A DNA stretch of 64,000 bases from Lachnospiraceae bacterium MD308 (GCA_000403475.2 KE159795.1:1178983-1242982); one strand, 5' to 3'. Shown: positions 1 to 9,458, counted from the stretch's first letter. Notes: generated from the sequence alone by a model not told the origin. Made by a program: numbers and translations.

Positions 1-773
1 CAGCCGTATCTCTCTACTAACTGCTCCATGGCTACCGCCAGGGCCGCCACATTTTCCACCTCGTTATCTTTTATCTTAACTTCCATGTTCTCATTGATGT
101 AAGCCACCATATCTGCCAGTTTCCCGCCCTCGGCCTTCACCGCCTTTATCTCTTCCGTCAGCTCCGTCATCGGAATCGGTGAGAGCTGGATATTGAACTT
201 CTCAAGGAGCTCGCCCTCGTTGCACATGGTCGTCCAGAAGTCAAAAGGCCTTGTGGAAATCTGAAGGATGCGGATATTCTTAAAGGTTTTAACAACGTTG
301 CACACCGCCAGAAAATCCCTTAACCCCCGCTCAAATACCGGGTCGTTCAGCCTGCAGTTTGTCATATAGGTAAATGGCACCTGGAACCTTCTAAGCACCT
401 TTCCTGTGGCGAACAGTCCGCACTGCGTATCTCTGAGCCTTGTTCCGTCTGCCTCCGGCCTCTCGTCAAGAGGACCCCACAAAAGCACCGGAACGCCAAG
501 CTCCTTCGCAAGCCTCGCGCAAAGGTACTCTGTACCGAAGTTGCAGTGGGGAAGGAACAAACCGTCGATTCCCTCTGCCTTGAACTTGGCCGCGATTTTC
601 TTCATGTCCTCGTCGTTGTACAGAAGGCCTTCCTCGTTGATGTCGTCGATATCTACAAAATCGATGCCAAGCTCCTTAAGCCTGTCTGCCGTCAGTCCTC
701 TGTACTTGATTGCGTCCGGCGCGCTGAAGATACTTCTTCTTGTCGGCGCATATCCCAGTTTGATAGTTGCCAT
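1..773 (-). CDS. L-fucose/L-arabinose isomerase-family protein, N-terminal part (cut by window edge)
   Basis: The first 257 codons of a minus-strand gene that runs off the left edge. It starts with ATG at 771-773, eight bases after a strong AGGAGG site. The protein opens with MATIKLGYAPTRR and has the alternating beta/alpha pattern of the N-terminal domain of the fucose/arabinose isomerase fold; members normally have about 480 residues, so roughly half is missing. Family members interconvert aldoses and ketoses or are uncharacterised relatives, so the substrate is not assigned. The LacI-type gene directly upstream on the same strand is the likely regulator. The family call is from recognition of the overall sequence; catalytic residues lie in the missing part. 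Confidence 0.75.
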   Translation of the reverse strand, partial: MATIKLGYAPTRRSIFSAPDAIKYRGLTADRLKELGIDFVDIDDINEEGLLYNDEDMKKIAAKFKAEGIDGLFLPHCNFGTEYLCARLAKELGVPVLLWGPLDERPEADGTRLRDTQCGLFATGKVLRRFQVPFTYMTNCRLNDPVFERGLRDFLAVCNVVKTFKNIRILQISTRPFDFWTTMCNEGELLEKFNIQLSPIPMTELTEEIKAVKAEGGKLADMVAYINENMEVKIKDNEVENVAALAVAMEQLVERYG

Positions 774-828
774 TCTTTCTTCCTCCTTTTTTGTCTCAGA
801 CAGCGCACCACTATGGTACGCTTATCTA

Positions 829-944
829 CGCCCCAAGGGCGTTCCCTGGCTCATGTCCCCGAGGGACCGCGGACGTTTGTCCGGCCAGGTATATCCAGCA
901 CGCCGCCTATGCCGGCTTTCATTTCCCAGCATCCGGCAGGCGGC
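829..944 (-). other. GC-rich run of hairpins in the leader of the isomerase-family gene
   Basis: The 184 bp between the LacI gene and the isomerase-family gene are much more GC-rich than neighbouring spacers and hold consecutive short inverted repeats: GCCGCCT/AGGCGGC with inner CCGG/CCGG (902-915 with 933-944), CGGAC/GTCCG (870-874 with 879-883), GTCCC/GGGAC (855-859 with 863-867) and CGCCC/GGGCG (829-833 with 837-841). No T-run follows any of them, so they do not look like terminators. They may be a structured 5' leader; no known riboswitch class was recognised. Confidence 0.4.
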
Positions 945-957
945 ATGCATAGACCTC

Positions 958-1965
958 TCATGCATCCAGATTCTTCACGCTGCCCCGCTCGACAAACTTT
1001 GTGCTGATCTGAATCTTCATCTTCTCGTGCCGCCCGGGATACTGAACATGGTCCAGAACCCTTCTCACCGCCACCTTGCCAAGTTCCTGCTTATATACAT
1101 GGATAGTGGTAAGCTCGGGCGTCGACACCGCGCCGAAGGGAATGTCGTCAAACCCTACGACAGAGACATCTTCCGGAATCCGGATTCCCTTTTCCTGCAA
1201 AGCCCGCATGGCTCCCAGCGCGATAATGTCATTGTCCGCGAAATATGCCGTCGGAAGTTTCGGATTCCCTTCCAGAAACTTTTTCATATCCTCATAGGCG
1301 GTATCAAGCTGCGTGCCTATGGTCACCTGGTACTCTTCCCGTACAGGAATCCCGTACTTTTCAAGCACCCGCCCGTACCCGTACTCTCTGTACTGAAACG
1401 CCTTTATCCTGTAGCTGCCCCGAAGGTAGCCTATCTCTTTGTGCCCCATCCCGATCAGATACTCCATGGCATGGCACACCGAATCTGTATTGTTGATCAA
1501 AACCCCGTCAAATCTCATGTCCTCAGACCATCCGTCAAGGAGCACCATATGCCCTTTGTAATCCCTGAACGGGATAAAGTCCTCGTCAAGCATCTCCGCC
1601 CCCAGAAGGATCATCAGGGAGCCTGTATCTTCCAAAACCTCCGAAAGCCTCTCTTCAAAGCTCTCGTCCTCGCAGTCCAGCCGGCTGAAGATCGTCTCGT
1701 ACCCCAGATCTTTCGCCTGCTTTTCCACGCCCTCGATCATCGCCGGGAAAAACTGGTTGTTGTCTATAATCTTTCCGTTCTTTCTGTAGGTGACGAACTT
1801 AATCTTCGTGATCACTTTCTCCGGGTGGTATCCAAGCTCCTCTGCCGCCCGGAAGATTTTTTCCGACGTTCCACTGTTGACGCCTTTTTTACGGTTCAAA
1901 GCGTTAGATACAGTTGCCGGAGAAAAACCTGTCGCCTGGCTAATCTTCTTAATACTGACTCTCAC
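958..1965 (-). CDS. LacI-family transcriptional regulator
   Basis: 335 residues, the usual length for the family. Residues 1-25 form the LacI helix-turn-helix (key run FSPATVSNALNRKKGV), followed by a periplasmic-binding-protein-like effector domain with the typical EDVSVVGFDDIPFG motif near residue 265. It probably represses the isomerase-family gene just downstream, and perhaps itself through palindromic sites at 2011-2022 and 2170-2205. It is a close paralogue of the LacI gene at 14240-15238: HTH, hinge and many effector-domain blocks are shared (for example NTDS, GHxEIGYxRG, ALKE/ALQE). The ligand is unknown, probably a sugar or derivative. Confidence 0.93.
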   Translation of the reverse strand: MRVSIKKISQATGFSPATVSNALNRKKGVNSGTSEKIFRAAEELGYHPEKVITKIKFVTYRKNGKIIDNNQFFPAMIEGVEKQAKDLGYETIFSRLDCEDESFEERLSEVLEDTGSLMILLGAEMLDEDFIPFRDYKGHMVLLDGWSEDMRFDGVLINNTDSVCHAMEYLIGMGHKEIGYLRGSYRIKAFQYREYGYGRVLEKYGIPVREEYQVTIGTQLDTAYEDMKKFLEGNPKLPTAYFADNDIIALGAMRALQEKGIRIPEDVSVVGFDDIPFGAVSTPELTTIHVYKQELGKVAVRRVLDHVQYPGRHEKMKIQISTKFVERGSVKNLDA

Positions 1966-2010
1966 TTTTTCACCGCCTTTTGTTTTTGTCTTTCCTTTAT
2001 GCCTTACATT

Positions 2011-2022
2011 ATAAACGTTTAT
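2011..2022. promoter_or_regulatory. LacI-type operator candidate
   Basis: A perfect 12-bp palindrome, ATAAACGTTTAT, with the central CG typical of LacI-family operators, 46 bp upstream of the LacI start codon. Autoregulation is an inference. Confidence 0.5.
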
Positions 2023-2169
2023 GTAAATATTTCAATAGTTTTTATTCAAATTATTTGTTTATATTTATATTTTGTTTATTTTTCCCAGTTTTTGAACCTG
2101 AAATTTGTATAGTATTTACAGTTCATTTATTTATAATTCATATTTTATTCATATTTAATCTTCATTTTG

Positions 2170-2205
2170 ATAAATGTTTATATGAATTTTCATATAAACA
2201 TTTAT
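2170..2205. promoter_or_regulatory. Long perfect palindrome, possible operator
   Basis: Two 17-bp arms (2170-2186 and 2189-2205) are exact reverse complements, separated by TT. Each arm contains TAAATGTTTA or its complement, similar to the 12-bp palindrome at 2011. The rest of 1966-2284 is AT-rich and holds no gene I can support. Confidence 0.5.
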
Positions 2206-2284
2206 ATAAACAGAAAATATAACACAAGGAATGGTGATAGCATGCAGAAACAAAGCTTATTACAATCAAATAAAAAATCATATT

Positions 2285-2323
2285 AAAACTGCCGCACCGG
2301 TCAGACAACCGGGCGGCAGTTTT
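2285..2323 (-). terminator. Rho-independent terminator of the Liv/kinase/dehydrogenase operon
   Basis: An 11-bp stem (AAAACTGCCGC, 2285-2295, with 2313-2323) and a nested CCGGT/ACCGG. On the minus strand it is followed by TTTTAATATGATTTTTT, so it ends transcripts coming from the operon starting near 12835. Confidence 0.75.
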
Positions 2324-2407
2324 AAGCCTGTAGACGCTATATAACAATTCTCAAAATGTCAAAAACAAAAATATTGTACGAACTTTCTTATCATGTCAAT
2401 TACATAT

Positions 2408-3529
2408 TTATGAAAATTTCTCCTTGTAATAGTGCCCCATTGCATCTGCTGCGACTATTGAATTATACACAAAATCCAAAGTGATTTTAAATGGCTCGGC
2501 ATAAATCAACTTATTATTTACAACAGTCTCTGCTATAACCATCACATTTTCATGTGTAGCCTCCACATCCAACTCTTCTAAGGTAGTAGGAAGCCCCACC
2601 TCATTGCAAAAATGCATAACTTTTTCTACTGTCTCTTTAGGAGTATTTTCCATAACCATCTGGCAAACAACACCAAAGGCCACCTTTTCTCCATGCAAAT
2701 ATTTATGTGTGGAAGGAATTTGTGTTAATCCGGCATGAATCCCATGGGCTGCTGCACAGCTAGTGTTCTCAAATCCAACTCCGCTTAACAATGTGTTTGC
2801 CTCTATCACATTTTCTACCGCCTCTGTACAGACACCTTGCTTGAGGGCATGAAGAGCGCTGATTCCTTGTTCCATCAAAATCTCAAATGATAATTCTGCA
2901 AGCGCAACCCCTGTATTCGTGCAGCGGTAGCCTTTTCCCACATAATTGGGACTAAAGGAAGCCTGATTTGCATGTCCCTCAAACGCAGTAGACAATGCAT
3001 CTCCCATTCCTGCAATAAACAAACGGATCGGCGCTTTTGCGACAATTCCGGTATCTACAAGTACAATCTCCGGATTTCTCTTATGCCGGATGTTATGTAT
3101 ATACTCACCCGTATCCGTATACATCACGGACATAGCACTGCACGGCGCATCACACGATGCCGATGTAGGCACAATGATCACCGGAACCCCTATCTTATCA
3201 GCGGCAGCTTTGGCTGTGTCAAGCGTCTTTCCACCGCCAACACCCACTAATACATCTGCCTCAAATTCTTGAAATTCCCTGATGATCCTGTCCACTTCAC
3301 TATAAGAACACTCACCTCCAAATTTCACCGCACGAAAATCCGACCCTGAAGTTTCATAAGATTTATCCAGCCTTGTTTTTAAGTCATCATACAAAAAACC
3401 ATCTATTGTATAAAAAGCTTTTTTACCAAACATAGCTGTGTAATTTTCCAGCAGATCAAATTCTCCGATTCCCTGAAAATATTTTGTCGGGCAAGCAAAT
3501 GCCCTTGTTCTCGTTTCTAACATTGCCAT
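2408..3529 (-). CDS. gldA: Glycerol dehydrogenase-type NAD-dependent oxidoreductase
   Basis: 373 residues, matching the GldA branch of the metal-dependent alcohol dehydrogenases. An NAD-binding GVGGGKTLDTAKA motif lies near residue 97, and metal ligands are visible as the Asp of GMGDALST and the His residues of AAHGIHAG and LHGEKVAFG. The enzyme would interconvert glycerol (or another vicinal diol) and dihydroxyacetone-type ketones with NAD. It is the last gene of a long operon, 14 bp after an iron-type alcohol dehydrogenase gene, so its real substrate may be an intermediate of that pathway rather than glycerol. Confidence 0.88.
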   Translation of the reverse strand: MAMLETRTRAFACPTKYFQGIGEFDLLENYTAMFGKKAFYTIDGFLYDDLKTRLDKSYETSGSDFRAVKFGGECSYSEVDRIIREFQEFEADVLVGVGGGKTLDTAKAAADKIGVPVIIVPTSASCDAPCSAMSVMYTDTGEYIHNIRHKRNPEIVLVDTGIVAKAPIRLFIAGMGDALSTAFEGHANQASFSPNYVGKGYRCTNTGVALAELSFEILMEQGISALHALKQGVCTEAVENVIEANTLLSGVGFENTSCAAAHGIHAGLTQIPSTHKYLHGEKVAFGVVCQMVMENTPKETVEKVMHFCNEVGLPTTLEELDVEATHENVMVIAETVVNNKLIYAEPFKITLDFVYNSIVAADAMGHYYKEKFS

Positions 3530-3543
3530 TTTACCTCCGATGT

Positions 3544-4749
3544 TTAAAAATATTGCATCTGACCCACAAACATTGATTCAAACAATAGTTTTGCCTCGTC
3601 CTCATGCATTTTTCTTGGGTTCTTTATCCGTTCATAATTCCCCAGAAGATTTGCGGCGAAACTACCGCTGTCAGACATGGTATAACCCAGTGTTTCCAGT
3701 GTCTCGGGAAATCCTGACTGAATATACAATTCCCGTATGTTTTCTATAACCCTCCGTCTGAGTTCCTTTGTTCCGTCTCTGCCAAAGCAGCGGCTTCCCA
3801 GTCGGTCAAGAAGCGCCCCGATATACACTTCATTAAATGCCATCGTAAAGGGAAGGGCCAGACCACAGCCCACCCCGTGAGGCTGCTGTTTTTCTGTTGT
3901 CAAAATATAAGAAATACTATGGGCGTACAATCCTCCTCCCATAACATACGACAACATTCCCATAACAGAAGCCATTGAAAGATAGTATCGCGCTTCTATG
4001 TCGCTCCCGTCCTTAACTGCTATTGGCAGAAACTGAAAGACCAGCGCGGCGCTCTCCACAGCCAGACACTCTGTATATGGTACAGGGCATGCCATATTCC
4101 CTTCCAAAGCATGTGTCATTGCATCAAAAGCAGTTGCCGCCGTTACATTTCCGGGCATGGCCGCCGCAAGAACCGGATCTATAATTGCAATTGTCGGAAG
4201 TAATTCCGAAGATGTATAAAACTTCTTTTTATCATTGACTGTCAGCACAGCATACGGACTGATCTCACTTCCCGTTCCAGAAGTGGTCGGAAGCAGTACC
4301 AGCGGAAACCGTTTTTGAGTAAAACGATCGTTTGCCGCTCTGTCCAGCAGTTTCCCGTCTCCCCCATGAGCCGCTATTTTAGCTATATCCATAACACTCC
4401 CGCCGCCAATACCGACAACTGCGCCGTACTCGCTGGTATCCATCAGAACCGCTATCTTTTCAACCGTATCCAAATGCGGCTCCGGCGGAATATCCGAAAT
4501 AACATCATAGGAAAGATTTTCCCGATCCAGTACCTGATACAGAATCTCTTTCATCTCACTCAAAAGCAAATGTTTCCCTGTGATAAGCAGAATTTTTTTA
4601 TCTGTAAGCTTTTTAAGTTCCTGCCCCAGACTGCACATAGAGCCATTGTAAAATACCGTTTTCCCGTCCCGGCTTGTCCCCGGCATCTGCCAAACCAAAG
4701 GTTTTTTTAATGCAACCGGTGAATTCGCGACCATTCCCATATAATTCAT
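3544..4749 (-). CDS. Iron-containing alcohol dehydrogenase
   Basis: 401 residues. The Rossmann-like half carries GIGGGSVMDIAK and TTSGTGSEISPYAV, and the metal-binding half shows FDAMTHALEG, YAHSISY and HGVGCGLALP, all hallmarks of the group III (Fe-ADH) family. It would reduce an aldehyde or ketone to an alcohol, or the reverse, with NAD(P). It sits 2 bp after livF and 14 bp before gldA, so transport and two dehydrogenases are co-expressed. The substrate cannot be read from sequence. Confidence 0.88.
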   Translation of the reverse strand: MNYMGMVANSPVALKKPLVWQMPGTSRDGKTVFYNGSMCSLGQELKKLTDKKILLITGKHLLLSEMKEILYQVLDRENLSYDVISDIPPEPHLDTVEKIAVLMDTSEYGAVVGIGGGSVMDIAKIAAHGGDGKLLDRAANDRFTQKRFPLVLLPTTSGTGSEISPYAVLTVNDKKKFYTSSELLPTIAIIDPVLAAAMPGNVTAATAFDAMTHALEGNMACPVPYTECLAVESAALVFQFLPIAVKDGSDIEARYYLSMASVMGMLSYVMGGGLYAHSISYILTTEKQQPHGVGCGLALPFTMAFNEVYIGALLDRLGSRCFGRDGTKELRRRVIENIRELYIQSGFPETLETLGYTMSDSGSFAANLLGNYERIKNPRKMHEDEAKLLFESMFVGQMQYF

Positions 4750-4751
4750 AT

Positions 4752-5471
4752 TTAATCCTCCACGCCTAAATATGCCTTTTGTACCATTTCATTGTTCAGA
4801 AGATTTTTGGAGTGATCACCCAAAATAATTTCCCCTGTTTCCAGAACATACCCCCTATTGGAGACCTCTAATGCCAAGTATACATTCTGCTCTACTAATA
4901 AAATAGGGGTTCCGTCTTCTCTGTTAATTTCTTTTACGACCTCAAAAATAGATTCAACAACCTGAGGTGCCAGTCCAAGAGACGGCTCGTCCAGAAGAAG
5001 AATTTTCGGGGCCTGCATCATAGCCCGTCCTACTGCCAGCATTTGCTGTTCACCACCGGAGAGACTTCCTCCTTTTTGTTTCCTTCGTTCGCCAAGCACC
5101 GGAAAAAGATCAAGCACCTTTTCTAGGTCTCTCTTCACTCCTGCTTTATCGGTACGGTTAAATGCTCCCATCTCCAGGTTCTCCATAACCGTCATGCGCG
5201 TATAGATTCCCCGTCCCTCCGGCACCATGGACATTCCCATTCTCGCCACCTTGTGTGCCTTTGTTCCCGTAATCTCTTCGTCAAATAACCGGATCGTTCC
5301 TTCAGACGGCGCAACAATCCCGGTAAGTGCTTTTAAAGTAGTAGATTTCCCAGCACCGTTATTTCCGATAATAGACACTATTTCTCCTTTCCCGACTTCG
5401 AAAGAAATATCACGGACCGCTTTGATCGCTCCATAAGATACACTTAAATGTTCTACCTTAAGCATCCGCAT
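4752..5471 (-). CDS. livF: LivF-type ABC transporter ATPase
   Basis: 239 residues with Walker A (GNNGAGKST), signature LSGGEQQ, Walker B ILLLDEPS and the compact form of LivF, one of two ATPases of hydrophobic amino acid-type (HAAT) importers. It overlaps livG by 14 bp, indicating translational coupling. HAAT systems also carry substrates other than amino acids, such as urea, amides and aromatic or short-chain acids; the operon context here suggests a sugar-like or polyol-like ligand. Confidence 0.92.
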   Translation of the reverse strand: MRMLKVEHLSVSYGAIKAVRDISFEVGKGEIVSIIGNNGAGKSTTLKALTGIVAPSEGTIRLFDEEITGTKAHKVARMGMSMVPEGRGIYTRMTVMENLEMGAFNRTDKAGVKRDLEKVLDLFPVLGERRKQKGGSLSGGEQQMLAVGRAMMQAPKILLLDEPSLGLAPQVVESIFEVVKEINREDGTPILLVEQNVYLALEVSNRGYVLETGEIILGDHSKNLLNNEMVQKAYLGVED

Positions 5472-6237
5472 TCCCTCCCTCTTTTTTCGTTCCCAAATAT
5501 GCCTCTATAACTACCGGGTTATTCCTGATTTCTTTCGGTATTCCTTCTGCAATCTTACTTCCATGATCCAGCACGACAATATAATCCGACACATTCATAA
5601 CAACTTTCATATTATGTTCAATGAAGATGACCGTCTTCTTAAGTTCTGCATTGATCCAACGGATTAATTCCAAAAGCTCTGCGGATTCATTAATGTTCAT
5701 ACCTGCTGCCGGTTCATCCAATAATAGAAGTTTCGGATCGCTTACTAATGCTCTGGCTATTTCCAGCCGTCTCTGCTGGCCATATGGCAAAGCTGCTCCG
5801 TATTCTGCATATTTCCCATCAAGGCCTACGATCTTAAGCGCCTCCATACTTTTCTCTGTAATTTCTGCCTCTATTTTTTGAGAACGGCCAGGAATAAAAG
5901 ATTCTATGTCCCTTGCTTTAATCCGACTGTGCATACCCGTCATCACATTTTCCAGTACTGTCATTCTCTTGAACAAACGGATATTCTGAAAAGTCCTCGC
6001 AACTCCCAGTGCATGGATCTCGTAAGGCTTCATCGTATCAATCTTGACTCCGTTGAAAGTAATGGTTCCCGATGTACGCATATATGCCCCTGTAATAAGG
6101 TTAAACAAAGTCGTCTTGCCGGCTCCGTTAGGGCCGATAATACTTAATATCTTTCCTTCCGGCACACTGACAGAAACATCGTTCGTTGCAACTACTCCGC
6201 CAAAAGATTTGGTGACGTGATTAATCTCCAACAGCAT
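5458..6237 (-). CDS. livG: LivG-type ABC transporter ATPase
   Basis: 259 residues. Walker A GPNGAGKTT near residue 35, the variant signature LPYGQQRRLEIARAL, Walker B LLLDEPAAGMN and the switch histidine in IEHNMKVVMN are present, as in LivG proteins. It pairs with LivF and energises the LivH/LivM channel at the inner face of the membrane. It is 3 bp from livM and overlaps livF. Confidence 0.92.
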   Translation of the reverse strand: MLLEINHVTKSFGGVVATNDVSVSVPEGKILSIIGPNGAGKTTLFNLITGAYMRTSGTITFNGVKIDTMKPYEIHALGVARTFQNIRLFKRMTVLENVMTGMHSRIKARDIESFIPGRSQKIEAEITEKSMEALKIVGLDGKYAEYGAALPYGQQRRLEIARALVSDPKLLLLDEPAAGMNINESAELLELIRWINAELKKTVIFIEHNMKVVMNVSDYIVVLDHGSKIAEGIPKEIRNNPVVIEAYLGTKKEGGNADA

Positions 6238-6240
6238 TTG

Positions 6241-7239
6241 CTACACCTCCTTCCCTTTCCTGGAATCAGGCTGGTTCTTTTTCAGCCGCCTCTCCAAATA
6301 TGAAACACGGATATTTAAGTGACCCAAGATTCCCATAGGCCTGATCTGCATCATAACGACAACGACCAATCCGTAGATGAGCATCCGATATTCCACAAAT
6401 GATCGTAAAAGCTCCGGAAGAATGGTTAAAATCACCGCACCCACTACCGGGCCGATTACGGTTCCGCCGCCTCCGATCAGAACCATCGTCAAGATTGTGA
6501 TCGAATCGTTATAAACAAATGTATCCGGACTGATGTAACAAATATAATGTGCATAGAAAGCACCTGCGATACCGGCTATCATTCCGCTGAGTGTAAAAGC
6601 GGTGACTTTATATTTGGAAACCTGAATTCCCATAAAAGCAGCCGCAGCTTCATCATCACGGATAGCCATAAGCGCACGTCCGAAAAATGTTCTCGGAATA
6701 TTATAAACCACTAGGAAAATTGATACTGTCGCCGCAAGAATAATGTAATAATACACATTCTTATTCGTGAAATCCAAGCCAAACAACTCGGGCCGTGCAA
6801 TTCCTGTAAGCCCCCTTGGTCCTCTCGTAAAATCGCCGCCATTTACCAGGATCAACCGAAAGATCTCCCCAAATCCCAATGTCGCGATCGCCAGATAATC
6901 TCCATTCGTCCGAAGAGCGGGAAGTCCGATCAGAAAACCGAAGAGGCCCGCACATATGGTCGCGATTGGAAGCGTAACCCAAAAGCTCCAGCCAAGATAG
7001 ATCGACAACAATGCGGATACATAAGCTCCCATTCCATAAAAGGCCGCATGACATAGAGAGAACAGATCCGTAATGCCCAGCGCGATCTCCAGACCCATAC
7101 TCAAAATAACATACAGAAGGACTAAGATCATAATGTGCGTAACCGAAGCGTCCTTCACAAACATCGGGAGAAAAAATGCAACCGCTAAAACAATTCCAAA
7201 CTGAGCCTTATGACTCTTTAAAATCTTTTTTATATCCAT
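6241..7239 (-). CDS. livM: LivM-type ABC permease
   Basis: 332 residues, about eight to ten hydrophobic segments. The conserved permease stretch around GLPALRTNGDYLAIATLGFGE is present and is typical of LivM proteins, and the C-terminus is a basic tail. It forms a membrane channel with LivH and lies 13 bp downstream of livH in the same operon. Confidence 0.92.
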   Translation of the reverse strand: MDIKKILKSHKAQFGIVLAVAFFLPMFVKDASVTHIMILVLLYVILSMGLEIALGITDLFSLCHAAFYGMGAYVSALLSIYLGWSFWVTLPIATICAGLFGFLIGLPALRTNGDYLAIATLGFGEIFRLILVNGGDFTRGPRGLTGIARPELFGLDFTNKNVYYYIILAATVSIFLVVYNIPRTFFGRALMAIRDDEAAAAFMGIQVSKYKVTAFTLSGMIAGIAGAFYAHYICYISPDTFVYNDSITILTMVLIGGGGTVIGPVVGAVILTILPELLRSFVEYRMLIYGLVVVVMMQIRPMGILGHLNIRVSYLERRLKKNQPDSRKGKEV

Positions 7240-7252
7240 TGACTTCTCCTCC

Positions 7253-8137
7253 TTATACCCGGTTGGAATGAGTATCTCCGGCGCCGAAAAATCCTGTTGG
7301 TTTTACAAGCAGTACAATGATCAGTACCGCAAAAGCAATTGCCGGTCCCATACTGGAAGAAATATATGTGGTTCCAAAGCTCTCAATCTGCCCTAAAATC
7401 ATGCTTCCAAGCATAGCGCCCGGAATACTTCCAATTCCTCCCAGAATTGCTGCGGTAAATGCTTTCATACCCGCCATGTATCCCATCGTCGAATAGACTG
7501 CATCATAGTAAATTCCTACCAGAAGTCCTGCTGCTCCCGCAAGTGCAGAACCGATAAAGAAAGTCACACTGATAATCTTATTCGTATTGATCCCCATCAG
7601 ATTGGTTACTTCTTGATTTTCCGAAGTCGCACGGATCGCTTTGCCGTATTTACTCTTACTGATAAACCAATTCAAAACGAGCATTAACACGATCGAACAG
7701 CCCAGGAGCACAAATTGTAGACTGTTTAAAACCAGATTCCCTACCGTAAAATATTTTGTTTCAAAAAATGCCGGCACGGAATAAGTCTCCGCTCCTACAA
7801 TAACACGCGCCAGATTCGACAGGACAATCGATGCGCCGAGCGCACTTGCCGTCACTACCACACGGGGGACATTCCGCAAACGTCTATATGCAAGAAATTC
7901 CACTGTCACCCCCAAAAGACCCGTGCATATCATTGTAAGAATCAACGCCGCCAAAAACGGAATGTTTCCCATTCGCGCAAATATAAGTCCAAAACAGGCA
8001 CCCCACATATAAACATCACCATGCGCAAAATTGATAAAACGAAGACTGCCGTAAACCATAGAATATCCCAATGCGATCAACGCATATACACAGCCCATCG
8101 TAAGCCCGTTAACAATAATCTGTAAAATCATAAGCAA
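7253..8137 (-). CDS. livH: LivH-type ABC permease
   Basis: 294 residues, strongly hydrophobic, starting MLMILQIIVNGLTMGCVYAL, the usual LivH opening, with the RFINFAHGD motif near residue 35. It is one of the two membrane subunits of the importer and lies 30 bp after the binding-protein gene. Confidence 0.92.
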   Translation of the reverse strand: MLMILQIIVNGLTMGCVYALIALGYSMVYGSLRFINFAHGDVYMWGACFGLIFARMGNIPFLAALILTMICTGLLGVTVEFLAYRRLRNVPRVVVTASALGASIVLSNLARVIVGAETYSVPAFFETKYFTVGNLVLNSLQFVLLGCSIVLMLVLNWFISKSKYGKAIRATSENQEVTNLMGINTNKIISVTFFIGSALAGAAGLLVGIYYDAVYSTMGYMAGMKAFTAAILGGIGSIPGAMLGSMILGQIESFGTTYISSSMGPAIAFAVLIIVLLVKPTGFFGAGDTHSNRV

Positions 8138-8167
8138 TTCCTCTGCCTTTCTTTTGCCGACTACAGG

Positions 8168-9334
8168 TTACTCTACTACCACAAACTTTCCGTCTTCCAC
8201 AACTAAACGCTTTAAGGAATCAAAGATCAGGTCATGTGTCTCATTAAAGCTAACGGTTCCATAGATAGCGTCAAAGGTTGTTGACTCAATGTATTCCGAC
8301 ATTTTATCTGGATCAGTTCCTACATTTTCAATCGCTTCAGCAACCATTTTAACTGTAGCATAGCCATGACCAGAGAATGTTCCCGCCACTTTATCGTCAC
8401 CAAACTTTTCTTTATAAGACGACTGGAATTTCTGAATCGTCTCAGAGGGATCGTCCGGCACCAAAACCCCTTGAACCTTGACTCCCTCAGCAGCCTCTCC
8501 AGCCGCCTCCAAAAAAGCCACCTCGAACATCGACGATGATGAATAGCAAGGGATATCCATACCTAGCGATTGTCTCTGTTTCACGATCAATGCCCCCTCT
8601 GTATAAGTACCGGCAAGGAAAATCGAATCCGCACCCGAATTCTTGACTTTCGTCAAAATATTGGTAAAGTCCTTCGTCTCTCCTAAAATATACGCTTCTG
8701 AACATACAATCTCTGCGCCCGACTCTTCTAAGATATCCGTGATGATCTCTTCCTGACCCATGCCGTAATCGGTACTTTCATACAAGATCGCAACTTTCTT
8801 ACGTCCGTCCTGCACCATCCAGTCAGCCGCATAGACTGCCTGCTGCATATCAGAAGGTTCTGTTCTAAATCCGTATTTCTGAGTCTGTTCTGAAATATCA
8901 GGGCTTGATCCTGTAACAATAGTCACCAGCTTTCCTTCATTAATAATAGGAAGCGCCGATAAGCCGCAGGAACTGTTATAATAACCGATAGAGGCTACGA
9001 TAGAATCGTCTGCAACAAACTTTGTTGCAATGGTTGCCGCCTCTTTCGGGTCAGACTTATCATCCTGAACAGAAAGCGCCAGTGTTTTGCCGTTGATTCC
9101 TCCCGCACCATTAATCTCATCAACCGCCATCTGCGCACCGTATGACAGCTGTTCTCCGAAACTTGCATTTACTCCTGTCATCGGACAGTCAAGTCCAATT
9201 ACATAATCTCCGTCTTTGGCTGCAGAATCTCCGTTACTTTCACCCGTCCCGCTTCTACTACAGCCCGCCAGCGATGCCATCAACACAGCCATTGCCATAA
9301 CAGATGCTATTTTTCTTTTTGATTCTTTTTTCAT
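8168..9334 (-). CDS. Substrate-binding lipoprotein of the Liv-type importer
   Basis: 388 residues from the ATG at 9332-9334, chosen because an AGGAGG site lies about 9 bases upstream and the protein then begins with a lipoprotein signal (basic MKKESKRK, hydrophobic core, LAGC lipobox with the modified Cys at 25). The mature part is a type I periplasmic-binding fold with the Leu/Ile/Val-binding features VIGLDCPMTG, FGEQLSYGAQMAVDEING and KLVTIVTGSSPD. It captures the ligand outside the cell for LivHMGF. A 124-bp gap separates it from the upstream TIM-barrel gene, larger than other gaps in the operon. The ligand is unknown. Confidence 0.9.
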   Translation of the reverse strand: MKKESKRKIASVMAMAVLMASLAGCSRSGTGESNGDSAAKDGDYVIGLDCPMTGVNASFGEQLSYGAQMAVDEINGAGGINGKTLALSVQDDKSDPKEAATIATKFVADDSIVASIGYYNSSCGLSALPIINEGKLVTIVTGSSPDISEQTQKYGFRTEPSDMQQAVYAADWMVQDGRKKVAILYESTDYGMGQEEIITDILEESGAEIVCSEAYILGETKDFTNILTKVKNSGADSIFLAGTYTEGALIVKQRQSLGMDIPCYSSSSMFEVAFLEAAGEAAEGVKVQGVLVPDDPSETIQKFQSSYKEKFGDDKVAGTFSGHGYATVKMVAEAIENVGTDPDKMSEYIESTTFDAIYGTVSFNETHDLIFDSLKRLVVEDGKFVVVE

Positions 9335-9458
9335 GGAAAATTTCCTCCTTTGAATATAATATTTTTTCCGGAAAGCTTCTCTCGGAAGACACATCCCGGT
9401 AATCTCATTATAGGTGTTCTGATTATAGAAAAAACATGAAATATATTTCCAGTCATTG

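Noticed and set aside
1-773. Truncated pseudogene
   Set aside because: The missing part lies beyond the window edge; the visible part is intact.
406-2112. Long plus-strand frame (568 codons)
   Set aside because: Overlaps two clear minus-strand genes (isomerase family and LacI); no recognisable protein and no ribosome site.
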